From assembly GCF_014287635.1 (NCBI RefSeq), contig NZ_JACOPH010000006.1:62001-126000 (forward strand): a stretch of 64,000 nt of DNA. The letters are read 5' to 3'. The notes beneath the pieces are model-generated. The model searched no databases. It was not told the origin of the DNA and saw only the letters and a program-made list of their open reading frames with translations. Shown piece by piece: positions 24,895-35,142 of the stretch. The DNA comes from Roseburia zhanii. GTDB lineage: Bacteria > Bacillota > Clostridia > Lachnospirales > Lachnospiraceae. The translations under genes were made by a program, and so were the position numbers. Position 1 is the first letter of the stretch; each line of letters begins with the position of its first letter.

Positions 24895-27327
24895 CTACAG
24901 CAGTCCTCTGTTTCTTGCTTCCATAACTGCAGCCGCTTTATTATTCACTCCTAATTTTTTATAACTCTCTTGATTATAATATTTTACACCCGCTTTTGAC
25001 AAGCCTATCTGTGCCGCAATTTTTTCTACCGACAATCCTTCTGACTGTAAGCGCAGAATTGTTAATGCCTTATCACTTAATAATACATTCCCCTCCTGCT
25101 TTTCCTTTAAATAAGCCGGATAAAACTCTGCTTCCTGCCTGCATTCTGACAGTACCCTTTTTTTAAACTCCTCTTTATTCCATGTAACCGTGTCTGCTTT
25201 CAGCAGCTCCCATAATGCAGCACCCTCTCTTGTCAATATCCTTACAAAATGATAATCCTCTGCCATTGTTACTGCCTGCTGCAGCCTTTCCTGCCAGCCT
25301 TCACGCTTCAGACGGTATAAGGCAATTGCAATCAGAAGATCCACTTCGATCCGGATATAGGTACGATGCGCTTTTTCTGCATAATAACGCATTTTATCCA
25401 ATAAAAGTATGGCTTTTTCCTTCCGCCCTGTGGCTAAGTACACCCTTACTTTTGTCATATAGCGGTAACGTTCCATACCATTAAATTCCATATCCTCGTC
25501 CGGTGCTTCTTTTAACCACAGACTGACTTCCCGTATCCGTCCTGCATACAGATCTAACCTTGCCGATAACGCATTGATATTCGGTAACAGTTTCGGTGCA
25601 TCCCGTTCTGCCACCTGCCGGAAACTTGAGATCATGGCAACGGCATCATCCATACGGTTATTTAATACGGATAACTGTGCTAAAATTCCGACTGCAACAA
25701 AGACCTGCTCGCTCTTCCCACCGCTTTCTGCCTGCATTCTTCCACTGCTCGCAAGCGATGCCACTTCATAATCGTCTGCACCTTTTTCAAAGCTGCTTTC
25801 TGCAAGTGCCAGATTCACAAGTCCCTTTCCATATTTTCCGAGAACCAGTGACACTATCGTACCAATCTTTTTTGCTAATTCCCGATCCCGTCTGCTCCAT
25901 TCACAGAAATCTTTTCCTCCATTCATCATCGATGGCATATTACTGGTAACTGAAAATTCCGGCAGGATCATCTTCCGTTCTGCTATAAGCAGTCCTGCAT
26001 GTTTTAACAGATCTGTCATGGAAATGATTCCCCGATGTGGCAGGGCAATATCTAAATAGAGCAGTCTTGCTTCTGCTGCACGCTTTACTCCACCGCTTTT
26101 TTCTGAGGCAAATAACTTCAGTTCCTGATACCATCGCTCGCTTTCCTCTTCATTTAAAAGCATGGACTGCAGCATACTCATGCCTGCCATCAATTCCACG
26201 CTCTCCCTGATCCTGCGTTCCGATAATGCCAGATAGTAGTGCTTTAATTCAAAATATTCTCCGGCTGCCGGATTTTTTCTCATATTATCGATCAAAATCC
26301 TCGAAATACCTTCTTCACTATCGCATGCTTCATACATTTTTAAGGCTTCTTTGATATTGCCCTGTAACTCATAACTGCTGCCGGCATTGTAATACAGTTC
26401 CTTAACATACTCTTTAGAATATTTTGCCAAAAGCCGCCGCTGCATGGAATACCGCATTGGCTGACGCAGTTTATACATGCTTTTTTCGTTTTCTCTCCAT
26501 TCAAGGATAAAATTCCCGATCTCCTGTGCCTTTTGGATCAGACTTCCTGCCTCTTCTTTTTTTGTGATCTGCTGTGCCATCTGCAAGTCAAATACTTCCA
26601 CGATTGAAAGCATTTCTAAAAATTCCTGCTGTTCTAAGTTCCACTGATCGTATACATGGATCTCTAAATAGTCCCAGAAATCTTCCCTGGAAACTTCGAT
26701 CGCACGCAGTTCTTCTTCCGCCCTGTCACTTTCTTTATCTAACTTTGGTATCGCTTTTAAACGCATGGCGGCGATACGAAGATACAGTGGATGCCCATAT
26801 CCTAACCGGCGTAATCTCTCTGCAGCCGCATTGGTCAGACAGATCTCCCATTTGTTAAAATAAAGTTCCTGCTCACTTTCGGATAAGTATAATTCTTCTT
26901 CCCCGATCGTAAGCATCGTACACTGTACATAGACGGTTTTCAGCCACTTCGGTATCTGTGCTCTTGAAATTAAGATCACCCAGAGATCCTTTCGTTTTGC
27001 AAGCTGTTCGATCAGCCTGCCACAGATACTTCTATCTTCTGTACTCTCAAGACTATGCAGATCGTCTAATACAATGATCTGCGGTAATTCTTCCTGATCC
27101 TCTGACAATACGGTCACTTTTTCCATTCCCGCTTCTGCAAGTGAGAGGTAAAGATACCTTTTTCTTGCAAGAAAATCTGCAACAAATGAAGTTTTGCCGG
27201 ATCCGCTCACACCATAGATATATACCATCTGATGAAGGCTCTGTGCCGCCTTCATCATTTTCCATGCGCCCTGCGGACGTACATAAAATTCATCTGTAAC
27301 AGGTTTCTGTATCTTTTTTTCTACCAT
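24895..27327 (-). CDS. LuxR-family transcriptional regulator with STAND ATPase domain (MalT-like plan)
   Basis: 810 residues. The N-terminal P-loop is GVSGSGKTS (39-47). IIVLDDLHSL is the Walker B of a signal-transduction ATPase. A long helical TPR-like middle follows. The C-terminal LuxR helix-turn-helix covers about 745-810 (LSDKALTILRLQSEGLSVEK, then KYYNQESYKKLGVNNKAAAV). Regulators of this plan multimerise on ATP and an inducer and activate nearby genes. It lies 19 bases after the first secreted protein and 18 before the sensor, so it probably activates this locus. There is no evidence for a maltose link, so no symbol is given. Confidence 0.88.
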   Translation of the reverse strand: MVEKKIQKPVTDEFYVRPQGAWKMMKAAQSLHQMVYIYGVSGSGKTSFVADFLARKRYLYLSLAEAGMEKVTVLSEDQEELPQIIVLDDLHSLESTEDRSICGRLIEQLAKRKDLWVILISRAQIPKWLKTVYVQCTMLTIGEEELYLSESEQELYFNKWEICLTNAAAERLRRLGYGHPLYLRIAAMRLKAIPKLDKESDRAEEELRAIEVSREDFWDYLEIHVYDQWNLEQQEFLEMLSIVEVFDLQMAQQITKKEEAGSLIQKAQEIGNFILEWRENEKSMYKLRQPMRYSMQRRLLAKYSKEYVKELYYNAGSSYELQGNIKEALKMYEACDSEEGISRILIDNMRKNPAAGEYFELKHYYLALSERRIRESVELMAGMSMLQSMLLNEEESERWYQELKLFASEKSGGVKRAAEARLLYLDIALPHRGIISMTDLLKHAGLLIAERKMILPEFSVTSNMPSMMNGGKDFCEWSRRDRELAKKIGTIVSLVLGKYGKGLVNLALAESSFEKGADDYEVASLASSGRMQAESGGKSEQVFVAVGILAQLSVLNNRMDDAVAMISSFRQVAERDAPKLLPNINALSARLDLYAGRIREVSLWLKEAPDEDMEFNGMERYRYMTKVRVYLATGRKEKAILLLDKMRYYAEKAHRTYIRIEVDLLIAIALYRLKREGWQERLQQAVTMAEDYHFVRILTREGAALWELLKADTVTWNKEEFKKRVLSECRQEAEFYPAYLKEKQEGNVLLSDKALTILRLQSEGLSVEKIAAQIGLSKAGVKYYNQESYKKLGVNNKAAAVMEARNRGLL

Positions 27328-27345
27328 CCGTTGTTCCTCTCTCCC

Positions 27346-30300
27346 TTACTTGAATAGTCTGCTTATTTTTTTCGATGCTTTTATTTTCGCACTTTTCCCA
27401 ATTTTTGCAAATGCATCTTTTCCGATACTCTTTTTTGTAAGTTTTGTTGTCTTTATAGTGACGTTCTTTAATTTCGTACAGCCATAAAATGCTCTTTTTC
27501 CAATTTTTTTAATATTCACACCAATGATTACTTTTGTAAGCTTCTTATTCCCCTTGCAGGCATTTGCACTAATTGATGTCACTTTATATTTCACGCCCTT
27601 GACACTGATAGATGCCGGAATCGTAAAAGATCCCTTCGTGCCCTTTTTCGGCTTTACAAAAGTCAATTCCTTTTTCTTTACGCTTGTAACGGCATAAAGA
27701 TTACCCTTTTTATCTGTAAATTTTGTACCCTTTTTTATTTTTTCCGTATTCTGGTCTGTCTGTGCGTTATTGTTGTTATTCTGTCCGTCCTGACTGCTTT
27801 GTCCGTTATTTCCGCTGGTCTGACCATTCTGACTACTCTGTCCGTTATTTCCACTATTTTGTCCGTCCTGACTGTTCTGTCCATTATTTCCACTGTTTTG
27901 ACCGCCATTGCTGCTGTCTGATCCACTCTGACCGCCATTTCCGCTTTCCGATCCCTGCTGGTCTTTATTATCATCTTTGCTGTCTGGATCTTTGTTATCA
28001 TCTTTATCGTCCCCCGGTGACGGTTCTGGCTTTTTGGTGATCGTATAGGTAGTTTTGGCAGTTGCATCTCCGACGGTAAGTAAGGCTGTAATCTCACCCT
28101 CTGTTGTAAGGTCTTCGGTTTCCTGTCCGTTCCTCTCATATGTTAATGTCAGATCTTTTTTCAGCCCTAAGCTTTCCCAGTCCTCACTATATAGGATCTC
28201 TGCCTCATGTGCTTTTCCATCGTAATCTGCATTTTCCGCTGTGACGGATACACCCGCCGTATGTGTGGCATCCTGTACACAGACTGCTGTGATCTGATCG
28301 TCTTTTGCCTGATAGGTAACATCATGTACCGGTTCTGCTGTAACGGCATCTTTATCATTGGTATAGCTCATCTTACAGCCCGCATATCCACTATAGACTG
28401 TTTTATGTGTCTGATCAAAGACCGGAACCGCATCCGCATTTTCATCTTCCGCTGTACCGATATTCTGATACCAGTTTAACATTTCATCTGATCTGCCCTC
28501 ATTTAAAAGATAACAGATCTCACCGGAAGCAAATTGTTCTGCCGTCCTGCCGCCATCTTCGGTTGCTTCGGCAGATGTATAATAGGTATTTTCGATCGTA
28601 CCACCTTTATTTTTAGCAATCGGATTCTGTTCGCCATCTCCCTCAAATACCGCATCTACTGTCAAACAGTTACGGATCGTTCCGAAATTATTTCCGGCAA
28701 TGATACCTTTTCCGGCGGCTTTTTCTCCTTCACTTAATGCCGTTGTCTTTATGGTTGCATCTTCTATCAGACAGTTTTCAATCGTTCCATAATTCATAGC
28801 ACAGATGAGCCCACTTCCATACGGAGTATTATTCTTATAACCCGATGTCATATTTTTAAATTGCAGATTTCTTACTGTACCATATAAATGCTCTGTAAAC
28901 GCTTCTGCACCATATTGCAGATTTAAAATACTGTGACCATTTCCATCGAAGATACCATAAAAATCATAAGGAAGCATCTTCTTGCTATATTGTGCAAATG
29001 ATGTATCTCCCGTATAATCTAAGTCTGCATCTAGGCGGACATTCAGATACGGATCAATCGTCAGAAAAGTTGAAAACGTATCCAGATTCTCTTTTGACTG
29101 AATAGAAATCCACTTCTTTCCTTCTATTTCCTTAACAGGAAGACGTTTCAAACTCAGGTCTGAATTGATCGGATCTTCTGCAGAATAGATTTTATAATTT
29201 GATATATCTGCATATAGATATCCTTCCGGAAGCCTATCCGTATGCTTCATTGGTAAAATTGATTGATCATTTCCTTCCGTAATCTTCACTTCATATATCC
29301 GCTCTATCTTTTTAAGCACCAGCGTCATATCCTCTGTGACAGACGTTGTACTTGACACCTCTGTTCCATCTTCGGTTTCATAACTGTATGTATACTGTCC
29401 ATCACTTATCATACCGCCAACTGTGGTTCCATCTGCCACCCGCATCGTACGCAATACTTCTCCATTTTCTCCATCTGACAGAACTTTCACCTGATGGACG
29501 GCAAGATCTGTTGACTTTGTAAGCGTATTGTTTGATGAATCATACTGATAACAATACGTTTCATCTCCAATCTCGATCAGTGCATTCTGCATGGCTGCAA
29601 GATAGGTACAGAGTGTTCCTTCTGCCGTTGTTACTACATCTTTTACCTCCTGTCCATTGATCGCTGTAACGACTGCATTTTCAGGGAGTCCTTCTAACGT
29701 ATATAAGCCTGCCATTCTGCCTGCAAAATCCCTGCACCGGCTGTTTGACGAATAAAATCCCTGTATCTCATATGTTCCTCCGGCAAGGTATATATCTCTC
29801 CCTCCGTTTAGAACCACTCCACCTACTTCGCCTGTCCTTACAAAAGACATCTTTCCTCCGGTAATATACATAGAATGTACAGCATACATTCCACTTTCAT
29901 TGCCATTCTCTCTACTTATGCTTCCATTGATACTTCCTCCAGAGATATTGATGTTATCTGCATAAAGATTGCTGGTATTCCCACTGCTGCACGTAAGGTT
30001 TCCTCCAGTCACCCTGACCTCAGATAAACATGTATAATAGTCTACTCCACCGACCATTCCAACTGCATCTAAATTTCCACCTTCCATGATAAAGGTTCCT
30101 CGACGTTTACATGCTCTACCTGTACTGACTGCCGCACCGCGTTCTCCTGCTGACAGCTTTAGCACCGCATCATCTTCTGAGCCTTTCATCACCATCGTAC
30201 CGGTAACTTCTGCTAAAACATTATCCTGCACATCCTCTACCTCTGCCTCTAACGATGAGTCTGATTTTACATAGATATTAGCTGTTCCGGCAATATCAAG

Positions 30301-30819
30301 AACCGGAAACAGTGTTTCTACCCTATCCCATGTATAGCTGCCGCAGCCCCTCACATATGGACAATATTTATCATCATTTTTGATTGTTGCACCATCAAAG
30401 ATGATGTCTGCTGTTACTCCTTCCGCAACAGATATATGGGTGTCGACATATGCTCCATTGATCTCATTACTTCCCTTGATCACATAGGTTCCGTCCTGCG
30501 TAATATTGATATCAATGATATGGAAATCATAAGCATTACCGTGGTAATCCTCACCTTTTTTATGCGAGATCAGGCTTGGATCAGACAGATCATAGGTTAT
30601 GACATTCTCTGTGGGGATCGTAACTGACGCTCCTAATGCCTCTGCTGTGATCTGTGTATTATCTGCATAGGCAGTCAGTGAACCGGTACATGGTATGCTG
30701 GTAAGTACCGTAGCTGACAGTGTGACAGCACAGATCGCTTTTGTCAGATTCCTTCTGTGGTTTCTGCTCTGGTTTTTCTTAATCTCCTTATGATTATACG
30801 GGTAGATCTTTTTCCTCAT
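27346..30819 (-). CDS. Large secreted surface protein with beta-helix domains and C-terminal LRR-type module (paralogue 1)
   Basis: 1157 residues. A signal peptide ends near SLTAYA (about 51). Next comes a carbohydrate-binding, Cthe_2159-like (DUF4353) domain with AYDFHIIDINITQDGTYVIK and later GG-rich beta-helix turns. At about 600-830 is a GLUG-like parallel beta-helix (FYGIFDGNGHSILNLQYG, MNYGTIENCLIED). A Gly/Asn/Gln/Ser linker repeats NSGNNGQ-type units. The last 100 residues (from KKGTKFTDKKGNLY) are a BspA-type module with KIGKRAFYGCTKLKNVTI. There is no LPXTG or SLH motif. Its ATG lies 26 bases inside the glycosyltransferase gene, with GGAGG upstream. It is probably an adhesin. Confidence 0.8.
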   Translation of the reverse strand: MRKKIYPYNHKEIKKNQSRNHRRNLTKAICAVTLSATVLTSIPCTGSLTAYADNTQITAEALGASVTIPTENVITYDLSDPSLISHKKGEDYHGNAYDFHIIDINITQDGTYVIKGSNEINGAYVDTHISVAEGVTADIIFDGATIKNDDKYCPYVRGCGSYTWDRVETLFPVLDIAGTANIYVKSDSSLEAEVEDVQDNVLAEVTGTMVMKGSEDDAVLKLSAGERGAAVSTGRACKRRGTFIMEGGNLDAVGMVGGVDYYTCLSEVRVTGGNLTCSSGNTSNLYADNINISGGSINGSISRENGNESGMYAVHSMYITGGKMSFVRTGEVGGVVLNGGRDIYLAGGTYEIQGFYSSNSRCRDFAGRMAGLYTLEGLPENAVVTAINGQEVKDVVTTAEGTLCTYLAAMQNALIEIGDETYCYQYDSSNNTLTKSTDLAVHQVKVLSDGENGEVLRTMRVADGTTVGGMISDGQYTYSYETEDGTEVSSTTSVTEDMTLVLKKIERIYEVKITEGNDQSILPMKHTDRLPEGYLYADISNYKIYSAEDPINSDLSLKRLPVKEIEGKKWISIQSKENLDTFSTFLTIDPYLNVRLDADLDYTGDTSFAQYSKKMLPYDFYGIFDGNGHSILNLQYGAEAFTEHLYGTVRNLQFKNMTSGYKNNTPYGSGLICAMNYGTIENCLIEDATIKTTALSEGEKAAGKGIIAGNNFGTIRNCLTVDAVFEGDGEQNPIAKNKGGTIENTYYTSAEATEDGGRTAEQFASGEICYLLNEGRSDEMLNWYQNIGTAEDENADAVPVFDQTHKTVYSGYAGCKMSYTNDKDAVTAEPVHDVTYQAKDDQITAVCVQDATHTAGVSVTAENADYDGKAHEAEILYSEDWESLGLKKDLTLTYERNGQETEDLTTEGEITALLTVGDATAKTTYTITKKPEPSPGDDKDDNKDPDSKDDNKDQQGSESGNGGQSGSDSSNGGQNSGNNGQNSQDGQNSGNNGQSSQNGQTSGNNGQSSQDGQNNNNNAQTDQNTEKIKKGTKFTDKKGNLYAVTSVKKKELTFVKPKKGTKGSFTIPASISVKGVKYKVTSISANACKGNKKLTKVIIGVNIKKIGKRAFYGCTKLKNVTIKTTKLTKKSIGKDAFAKIGKSAKIKASKKISRLFK
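27770..27965. repeat. Minisatellite-like linker in surface protein paralogue 1
   Basis: Degenerate tandem units of about 39 bp coding for Gln/Asn/Ser/Gly repeats such as NSGNNGQNSQDGQ. This is a flexible, probably wall-spanning linker and a candidate for length variation between strains. Confidence 0.75.
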
Positions 30820-31714
30820 ATTCTTCCTCCATCTTTTTATAATAATCCCAATAATATTTTCCTAGTATCTTTTCACATTTCCATGGCTTTGTACTGCCAA
30901 CATAGTGGATGATCTTCGGATGTTCTCTCTTAAGATCGCAATACAGCCTTTCGTTATTTGCATTTCCACTCTGTAGATGTTCCTCGATACATGTCATATA
31001 ATTCCATGTACAGTCTAATGTCAGTACTCTGCCATCAAATAACATATTCAATACATCCTGATCGTAATAGGTGTACTTATGTGCATTTAAAAGTGAAAAA
31101 ATCTCCTCTAAACTGATCCGCTCTCTGGCTTTTTGTAGATCAAAGAGCAGCACTCCTGAATTGAAATAATCTTCCATATGCTTCATTTTCAATCCATCTG
31201 TCCGGTAATTATCCACATTATACGGATATCCATCTAAAAACACCGGTCGCTTCATCTTCGATAATGCCCGAAACTCCTCGGAGCGTACACCTGCCACTTC
31301 TGCACCGTTTAATACGGTATCATACAATTCACTGACATCTCCATTTATGACCATATCACAATCTAAATAGAGGATCTTATCATAGCGGACAAACATTTCC
31401 CCAAACAACAGCAGTCTGTATACGGCTTCTACTGTATAATAATGTCCTACTTCTTTCGGAAGTCTGTCTTTCCACTGATCTACCGAGATCAGCCGGATCG
31501 TCACCTGCTCGTTCTGCTCTGCTAATGCCAGCAGACGTTTCTGATTCTCTGTAGAGATCTCGGTATATAAGATAAGTATGTCATAACATCTTGTGCGGTT
31601 TCTGTTTTTTAGCAGGGAATAAATCGCTGTACACATCGGAATGGCGTAGCCATCATTTCCTGCAAAACAGATGACAACCGGTTCGTATGCCGGTCTGATC
31701 TGATCTGGTTCCAT
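30794..31714 (-). CDS. Family 8 glycosyltransferase
   Basis: 306 residues. VICFAGNDGYAIPMCTAIYS is the opening strand-loop of GT8 enzymes. The metal-binding DxD is in ILYLDCDMVI (Asp118, Asp120). Also visible are YFNSGVLLFDLQKARER and HYVGSTKPWK, the end motif with the catalytic-site His. These enzymes use UDP-hexoses with retention. The gene sits between two paralogous secreted proteins: 19 bases after the first and overlapping the next by 26 bases. That placement suggests it glycosylates these surface proteins before export (inference, as for serine-rich adhesins). Other acceptors such as lipopolymers remain possible. Confidence 0.88.
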   Translation of the reverse strand: MEPDQIRPAYEPVVICFAGNDGYAIPMCTAIYSLLKNRNRTRCYDILILYTEISTENQKRLLALAEQNEQVTIRLISVDQWKDRLPKEVGHYYTVEAVYRLLLFGEMFVRYDKILYLDCDMVINGDVSELYDTVLNGAEVAGVRSEEFRALSKMKRPVFLDGYPYNVDNYRTDGLKMKHMEDYFNSGVLLFDLQKARERISLEEIFSLLNAHKYTYYDQDVLNMLFDGRVLTLDCTWNYMTCIEEHLQSGNANNERLYCDLKREHPKIIHYVGSTKPWKCEKILGKYYWDYYKKMEEEYEEKDLPV

Positions 31715-31733
31715 ACTACTCCTCCTACTATGC

Positions 31734-34700
31734 CTAAATACTTGTCATGATGATCTTTGCATTCTTAGCGATCTTTGAAAAAGCCTGCTTACCGATATTT
31801 TTATTCTTTAGGCTCGTTGACTTGATCGTGATCTTCTTTAATTTCTTACAGCCGTAAAATGCCTGTTTGCCAATGCTCTTGACATTTTTGCCGATCGTTA
31901 CTTTTGTGATCTTACGGTTCCCTTTGCAGGCTTTTGCTGCGATTGCGGTTACTTTGTATTTCTGTTTTCCTGCTGTGATCGTTGCCGGAATCGTAAGTGT
32001 GCCTTTTGCATTTTTCTTCTGCGCAACGAAGGTTACTTCTTTTTTCTTAACATTTGTCACTTTATAAGTATTGCCTTTTTTATCGGTCAGCTTTGTACCT
32101 TTTACGATAGTCTGTACGTTATTTGTCTGACCATTATTTGCTGTACCATCTGTCGGGTTATTGTTTGTCTGACCGTTATTCGTTGTACTGCCTGTCGGGT
32201 TATTGTTTGTCTGACCATTATTCGTTGTATCACCTGTCGGCTTATTATCGGTCTGACTGCCGCCCTGTGAGGGATCTTTACTGTCATCTTCTTTAGGCGG
32301 ATTATCTGCCGGTGCTGCTTTGACCGTATAGCTTACCTGTGCTGTTACCTCACCGATTGTCACACTTGCGGTAACCTCCCCTGCACTGCTAAGATCAGTT
32401 GTTTCCTGTCCGTTTCGTTCGTACTGGATCTGTGCATCTTTCGATAAACCTAACTGCTCCCAGTTATCTGAATAAACAAGCTCTGCCCCATGCTCTTTTC
32501 CGTCGCAGATCACATCTTCTGCCTGTATGGATACATCTGCCGTATGTTCTTCATTTATCTGACAGGTTGCAGTGATCTTTGTGCCATCTGCCTGATATTC
32601 TATATCATGTACCGGTGTTTCACTGCCTTTACCCGGATCATTGGTATAAATGATATCCTCACAATCCTGATATCTTTTATATACGACTCCGTGTGTCTGA
32701 TCTGTTACCGGTTTTGCATCTTTTTTGTCTCCATTGTCAATGTTCTGATACCAGACTACTGCATCATCTGCCTGATTTTCATTTAACCGGCTGCATACTT
32801 CACCGGAAAGAAACTGCCCTTCCGTCATGCCTCCTTCTTCAGTTTCTGCGTCAGCCAGATAATAATTATGTTCCATCACAGCACCCATATTTTTGGCGAT
32901 CTCATATTTCTGACCATCGCCTTTGATCGTACTGCCATAGGTATAGCAGTTTTCGATCGTTCCATAATTCTGTCCCGCAATAATGCCCTTTTTGATCTCG
33001 TATTTTTCCTGACCTTCTAACGGTATGGATGCCGTATATGTGACATTTTCAAAGGAACAATTTAAAATGCTGCCAAAGTTCTTGCTGCAGATGACTCCTG
33101 TTCCATAGCTGTCCGACTCTTCATTGGTCAGTTCCACATTTTGAAAATGGAGATTTTTTACTGTACCATATAAATTATCGAAAAATATCGCATTATATGG
33201 TTTATAATTTTTGATCACATGTCCGTTTCCATCAAAAGTTCCTTTGTAATCACATGACCAGAATGCATACATATCACTCAGATCCTCTAAATCGATATCG
33301 CTCTCTAACCGGATATTTAAGTATGGGTTGATATTTAGCATTTCACTTATCAAAACAAAATCTGCTCTCGATTTCACTAACAGATAGTAGTTCCCATCTT
33401 CATATACAGCCGGTATTCTTTTCACATGTGCGTCCTTTGTTATCGGCGTTCCCGGATAATAAAGCTCAAATCTGTTTGCATCTTTATACAGACAGCCTTC
33501 TGCAAATGGTGTTCCATATGCACAATCTACTTTGCTTTCATCATCATCATAAACAATGTGGTATGTCCTTTCCGTCGGCTCTAACTTGATGGTTATATCA
33601 TCTGTGATCGGTTCTGGTGCGTTATATAACGCCCCTTCTGTATCATAATAACTATACTTGTAATTTTCATTGTCAAATATGCTCGCCTGATACTTGTTGG
33701 CTCCAAGCGATGCACCCTCTGCAAGCTGTAAACTGGAATAATTTTCTCCATCTAATTTAAAATCAACATTTACGATCTTTAAATCCGTCGTCTGACTAAA
33801 GGAATTGTCATCTTCATTATAGGAATATAAATAACTGCTTCCATCATCTGTAAAAAGGAGTACATTCTGCCTTGGAAGATAGGTACTTAAGTTGCCATTT
33901 TCATCTGTTTTGGTATTTCTCACAACCTGACCGTTGATCTCTCCGATCTCCATATTCTCCGGCAGTCCGCTTAATGTATAAACAAATTCCGGATGCAGAT
34001 ACCGATCATATTCCAGTTGGTTTGAAACCTTTCCCTCCTCTAAATGAAAAGTTCCCCCTGTAATCGTATAATTATTGGTGGGCCAACTCCAAAATATGGC
34101 TGCATCTTCATTATTATCTTCCTGCATATAAGCATTGATACATCCACCGCTTATTACCAGAGAGTTTTCTGCCTTGATCCCTTCTGCATAATCAGATAAT
34201 GCCATATCGATATTTCCACCGGTGATCTCCATATCATATGCACATAATAGAGCATCATGTTTCTTATCCAGATAAAGATTTCCACCATGGATTCCTATTT
34301 CAGACATACGCTTGTCCTCATACACATCTGCGATCCCACCATTGACTTTTAGGGTGCCGCCTTCTATGTATACTTTGCCAAGTCCATAATCTGCTTTTCC
34401 GACTGCTACTTTTTCAAAATTTTCTTCACTATCTGATGTGACTATAAGTGCCGGATCTGTATCCGTTCCCTTCATGCGGAATGTTCCACCCACTTCCACA
34501 ACCGATTTTTTACGTGTCGTTGCTGAAAGTTCTGATGCCTCCTTGACATATACATTTGCCGTACCTGCAATATCTAATACCGGAAAAACTTCTGAATAAC
34601 CACTGCTGGATACATCAGAATAATATCTATCATCATTTTTGATCATGGCTCCGTCAAAGATAAGATTCGCCGTTACCCCTTCTGCAACCGTAATGTGGGT

Positions 34701-35078
34701 ATCGATATAAGCTCCATTGATCTCGTTGCTTCCCCTGATCACGTAATTGCCATCTTCTGTAATATTGATATCGATAATCTGAAAGTTCTGCTTTTCACCA
34801 AAAATATCTAAAACGGTTTTCTCTATGATCAGACTTGCGTCAGAAAGATCATAGGTAACTGCTCCTTCTATTGGAATCGGTGCTGCTGCACCTGTACTGT
34901 CTACTTCTGCTGACATGCTCTTAGCGTATGCCATCAATGGTGCACTATACGGCAGACTGCCTAACATTGTCGCCGAGATTGTTGCGATACAGACCGCTCT
35001 TTTCATACTTCTCTGAAATCTCCGATTACGATTACTTCTGCTTTCTTCCAGATTATACTGATATATTTTTCTGTGCAT
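31734..35078 (-). CDS. Large secreted surface protein, paralogue 2 (first gene of the locus)
   Basis: About 1114 residues with the same plan as the protein at 27346-30819. An odd signal peptide begins with a YQYNLEESRSNRNRRFQRS stretch. A carbohydrate-binding beta-helix domain (NFQIIDINITEDGNYVIRG), a GLUG-like helix (YKGTFDGNGHVIKNY, QNYGTIENCYTYG), a linker with NNGQTNNNPTG-type repeats and the shared C-terminal module (KGTKLTDKKGNTYKVTNVKK onward) follow. The ATG at 35078 is chosen because AAAGGAG lies nine bases upstream. It has its own promoter. No sortase motif is seen. Probable adhesin or scaffold. Divergence from paralogue 1 is high outside the signal, beta-helix and C-terminal modules. 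Confidence 0.8.
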   Translation of the reverse strand: MHRKIYQYNLEESRSNRNRRFQRSMKRAVCIATISATMLGSLPYSAPLMAYAKSMSAEVDSTGAAAPIPIEGAVTYDLSDASLIIEKTVLDIFGEKQNFQIIDINITEDGNYVIRGSNEINGAYIDTHITVAEGVTANLIFDGAMIKNDDRYYSDVSSSGYSEVFPVLDIAGTANVYVKEASELSATTRKKSVVEVGGTFRMKGTDTDPALIVTSDSEENFEKVAVGKADYGLGKVYIEGGTLKVNGGIADVYEDKRMSEIGIHGGNLYLDKKHDALLCAYDMEITGGNIDMALSDYAEGIKAENSLVISGGCINAYMQEDNNEDAAIFWSWPTNNYTITGGTFHLEEGKVSNQLEYDRYLHPEFVYTLSGLPENMEIGEINGQVVRNTKTDENGNLSTYLPRQNVLLFTDDGSSYLYSYNEDDNSFSQTTDLKIVNVDFKLDGENYSSLQLAEGASLGANKYQASIFDNENYKYSYYDTEGALYNAPEPITDDITIKLEPTERTYHIVYDDDESKVDCAYGTPFAEGCLYKDANRFELYYPGTPITKDAHVKRIPAVYEDGNYYLLVKSRADFVLISEMLNINPYLNIRLESDIDLEDLSDMYAFWSCDYKGTFDGNGHVIKNYKPYNAIFFDNLYGTVKNLHFQNVELTNEESDSYGTGVICSKNFGSILNCSFENVTYTASIPLEGQEKYEIKKGIIAGQNYGTIENCYTYGSTIKGDGQKYEIAKNMGAVMEHNYYLADAETEEGGMTEGQFLSGEVCSRLNENQADDAVVWYQNIDNGDKKDAKPVTDQTHGVVYKRYQDCEDIIYTNDPGKGSETPVHDIEYQADGTKITATCQINEEHTADVSIQAEDVICDGKEHGAELVYSDNWEQLGLSKDAQIQYERNGQETTDLSSAGEVTASVTIGEVTAQVSYTVKAAPADNPPKEDDSKDPSQGGSQTDNKPTGDTTNNGQTNNNPTGSTTNNGQTNNNPTDGTANNGQTNNVQTIVKGTKLTDKKGNTYKVTNVKKKEVTFVAQKKNAKGTLTIPATITAGKQKYKVTAIAAKACKGNRKITKVTIGKNVKSIGKQAFYGCKKLKKITIKSTSLKNKNIGKQAFSKIAKNAKIIMTSI

Positions 35079-35142
35079 ATTTTCACTCCTTTGAAATCCT
35101 GTAAATATTGTGCACTGTATTATAATTTTCCATTTTATGGAT

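Noticed and set aside
24895..27327. Calling the LuxR-type regulator MalT
   Set aside because: No maltose genes lie nearby; only the general ATPase-TPR-LuxR plan is shared.
27770..27965. Repeats that could suggest a CRISPR array
   Set aside because: Units are coding, degenerate, in frame and without unique spacers; no cas genes are present.
27723..28040. Plus-strand frame of about 105 codons with repeated YFHYFVRPDC-type units
   Set aside because: It only mirrors the low-complexity linker of the minus-strand surface protein.
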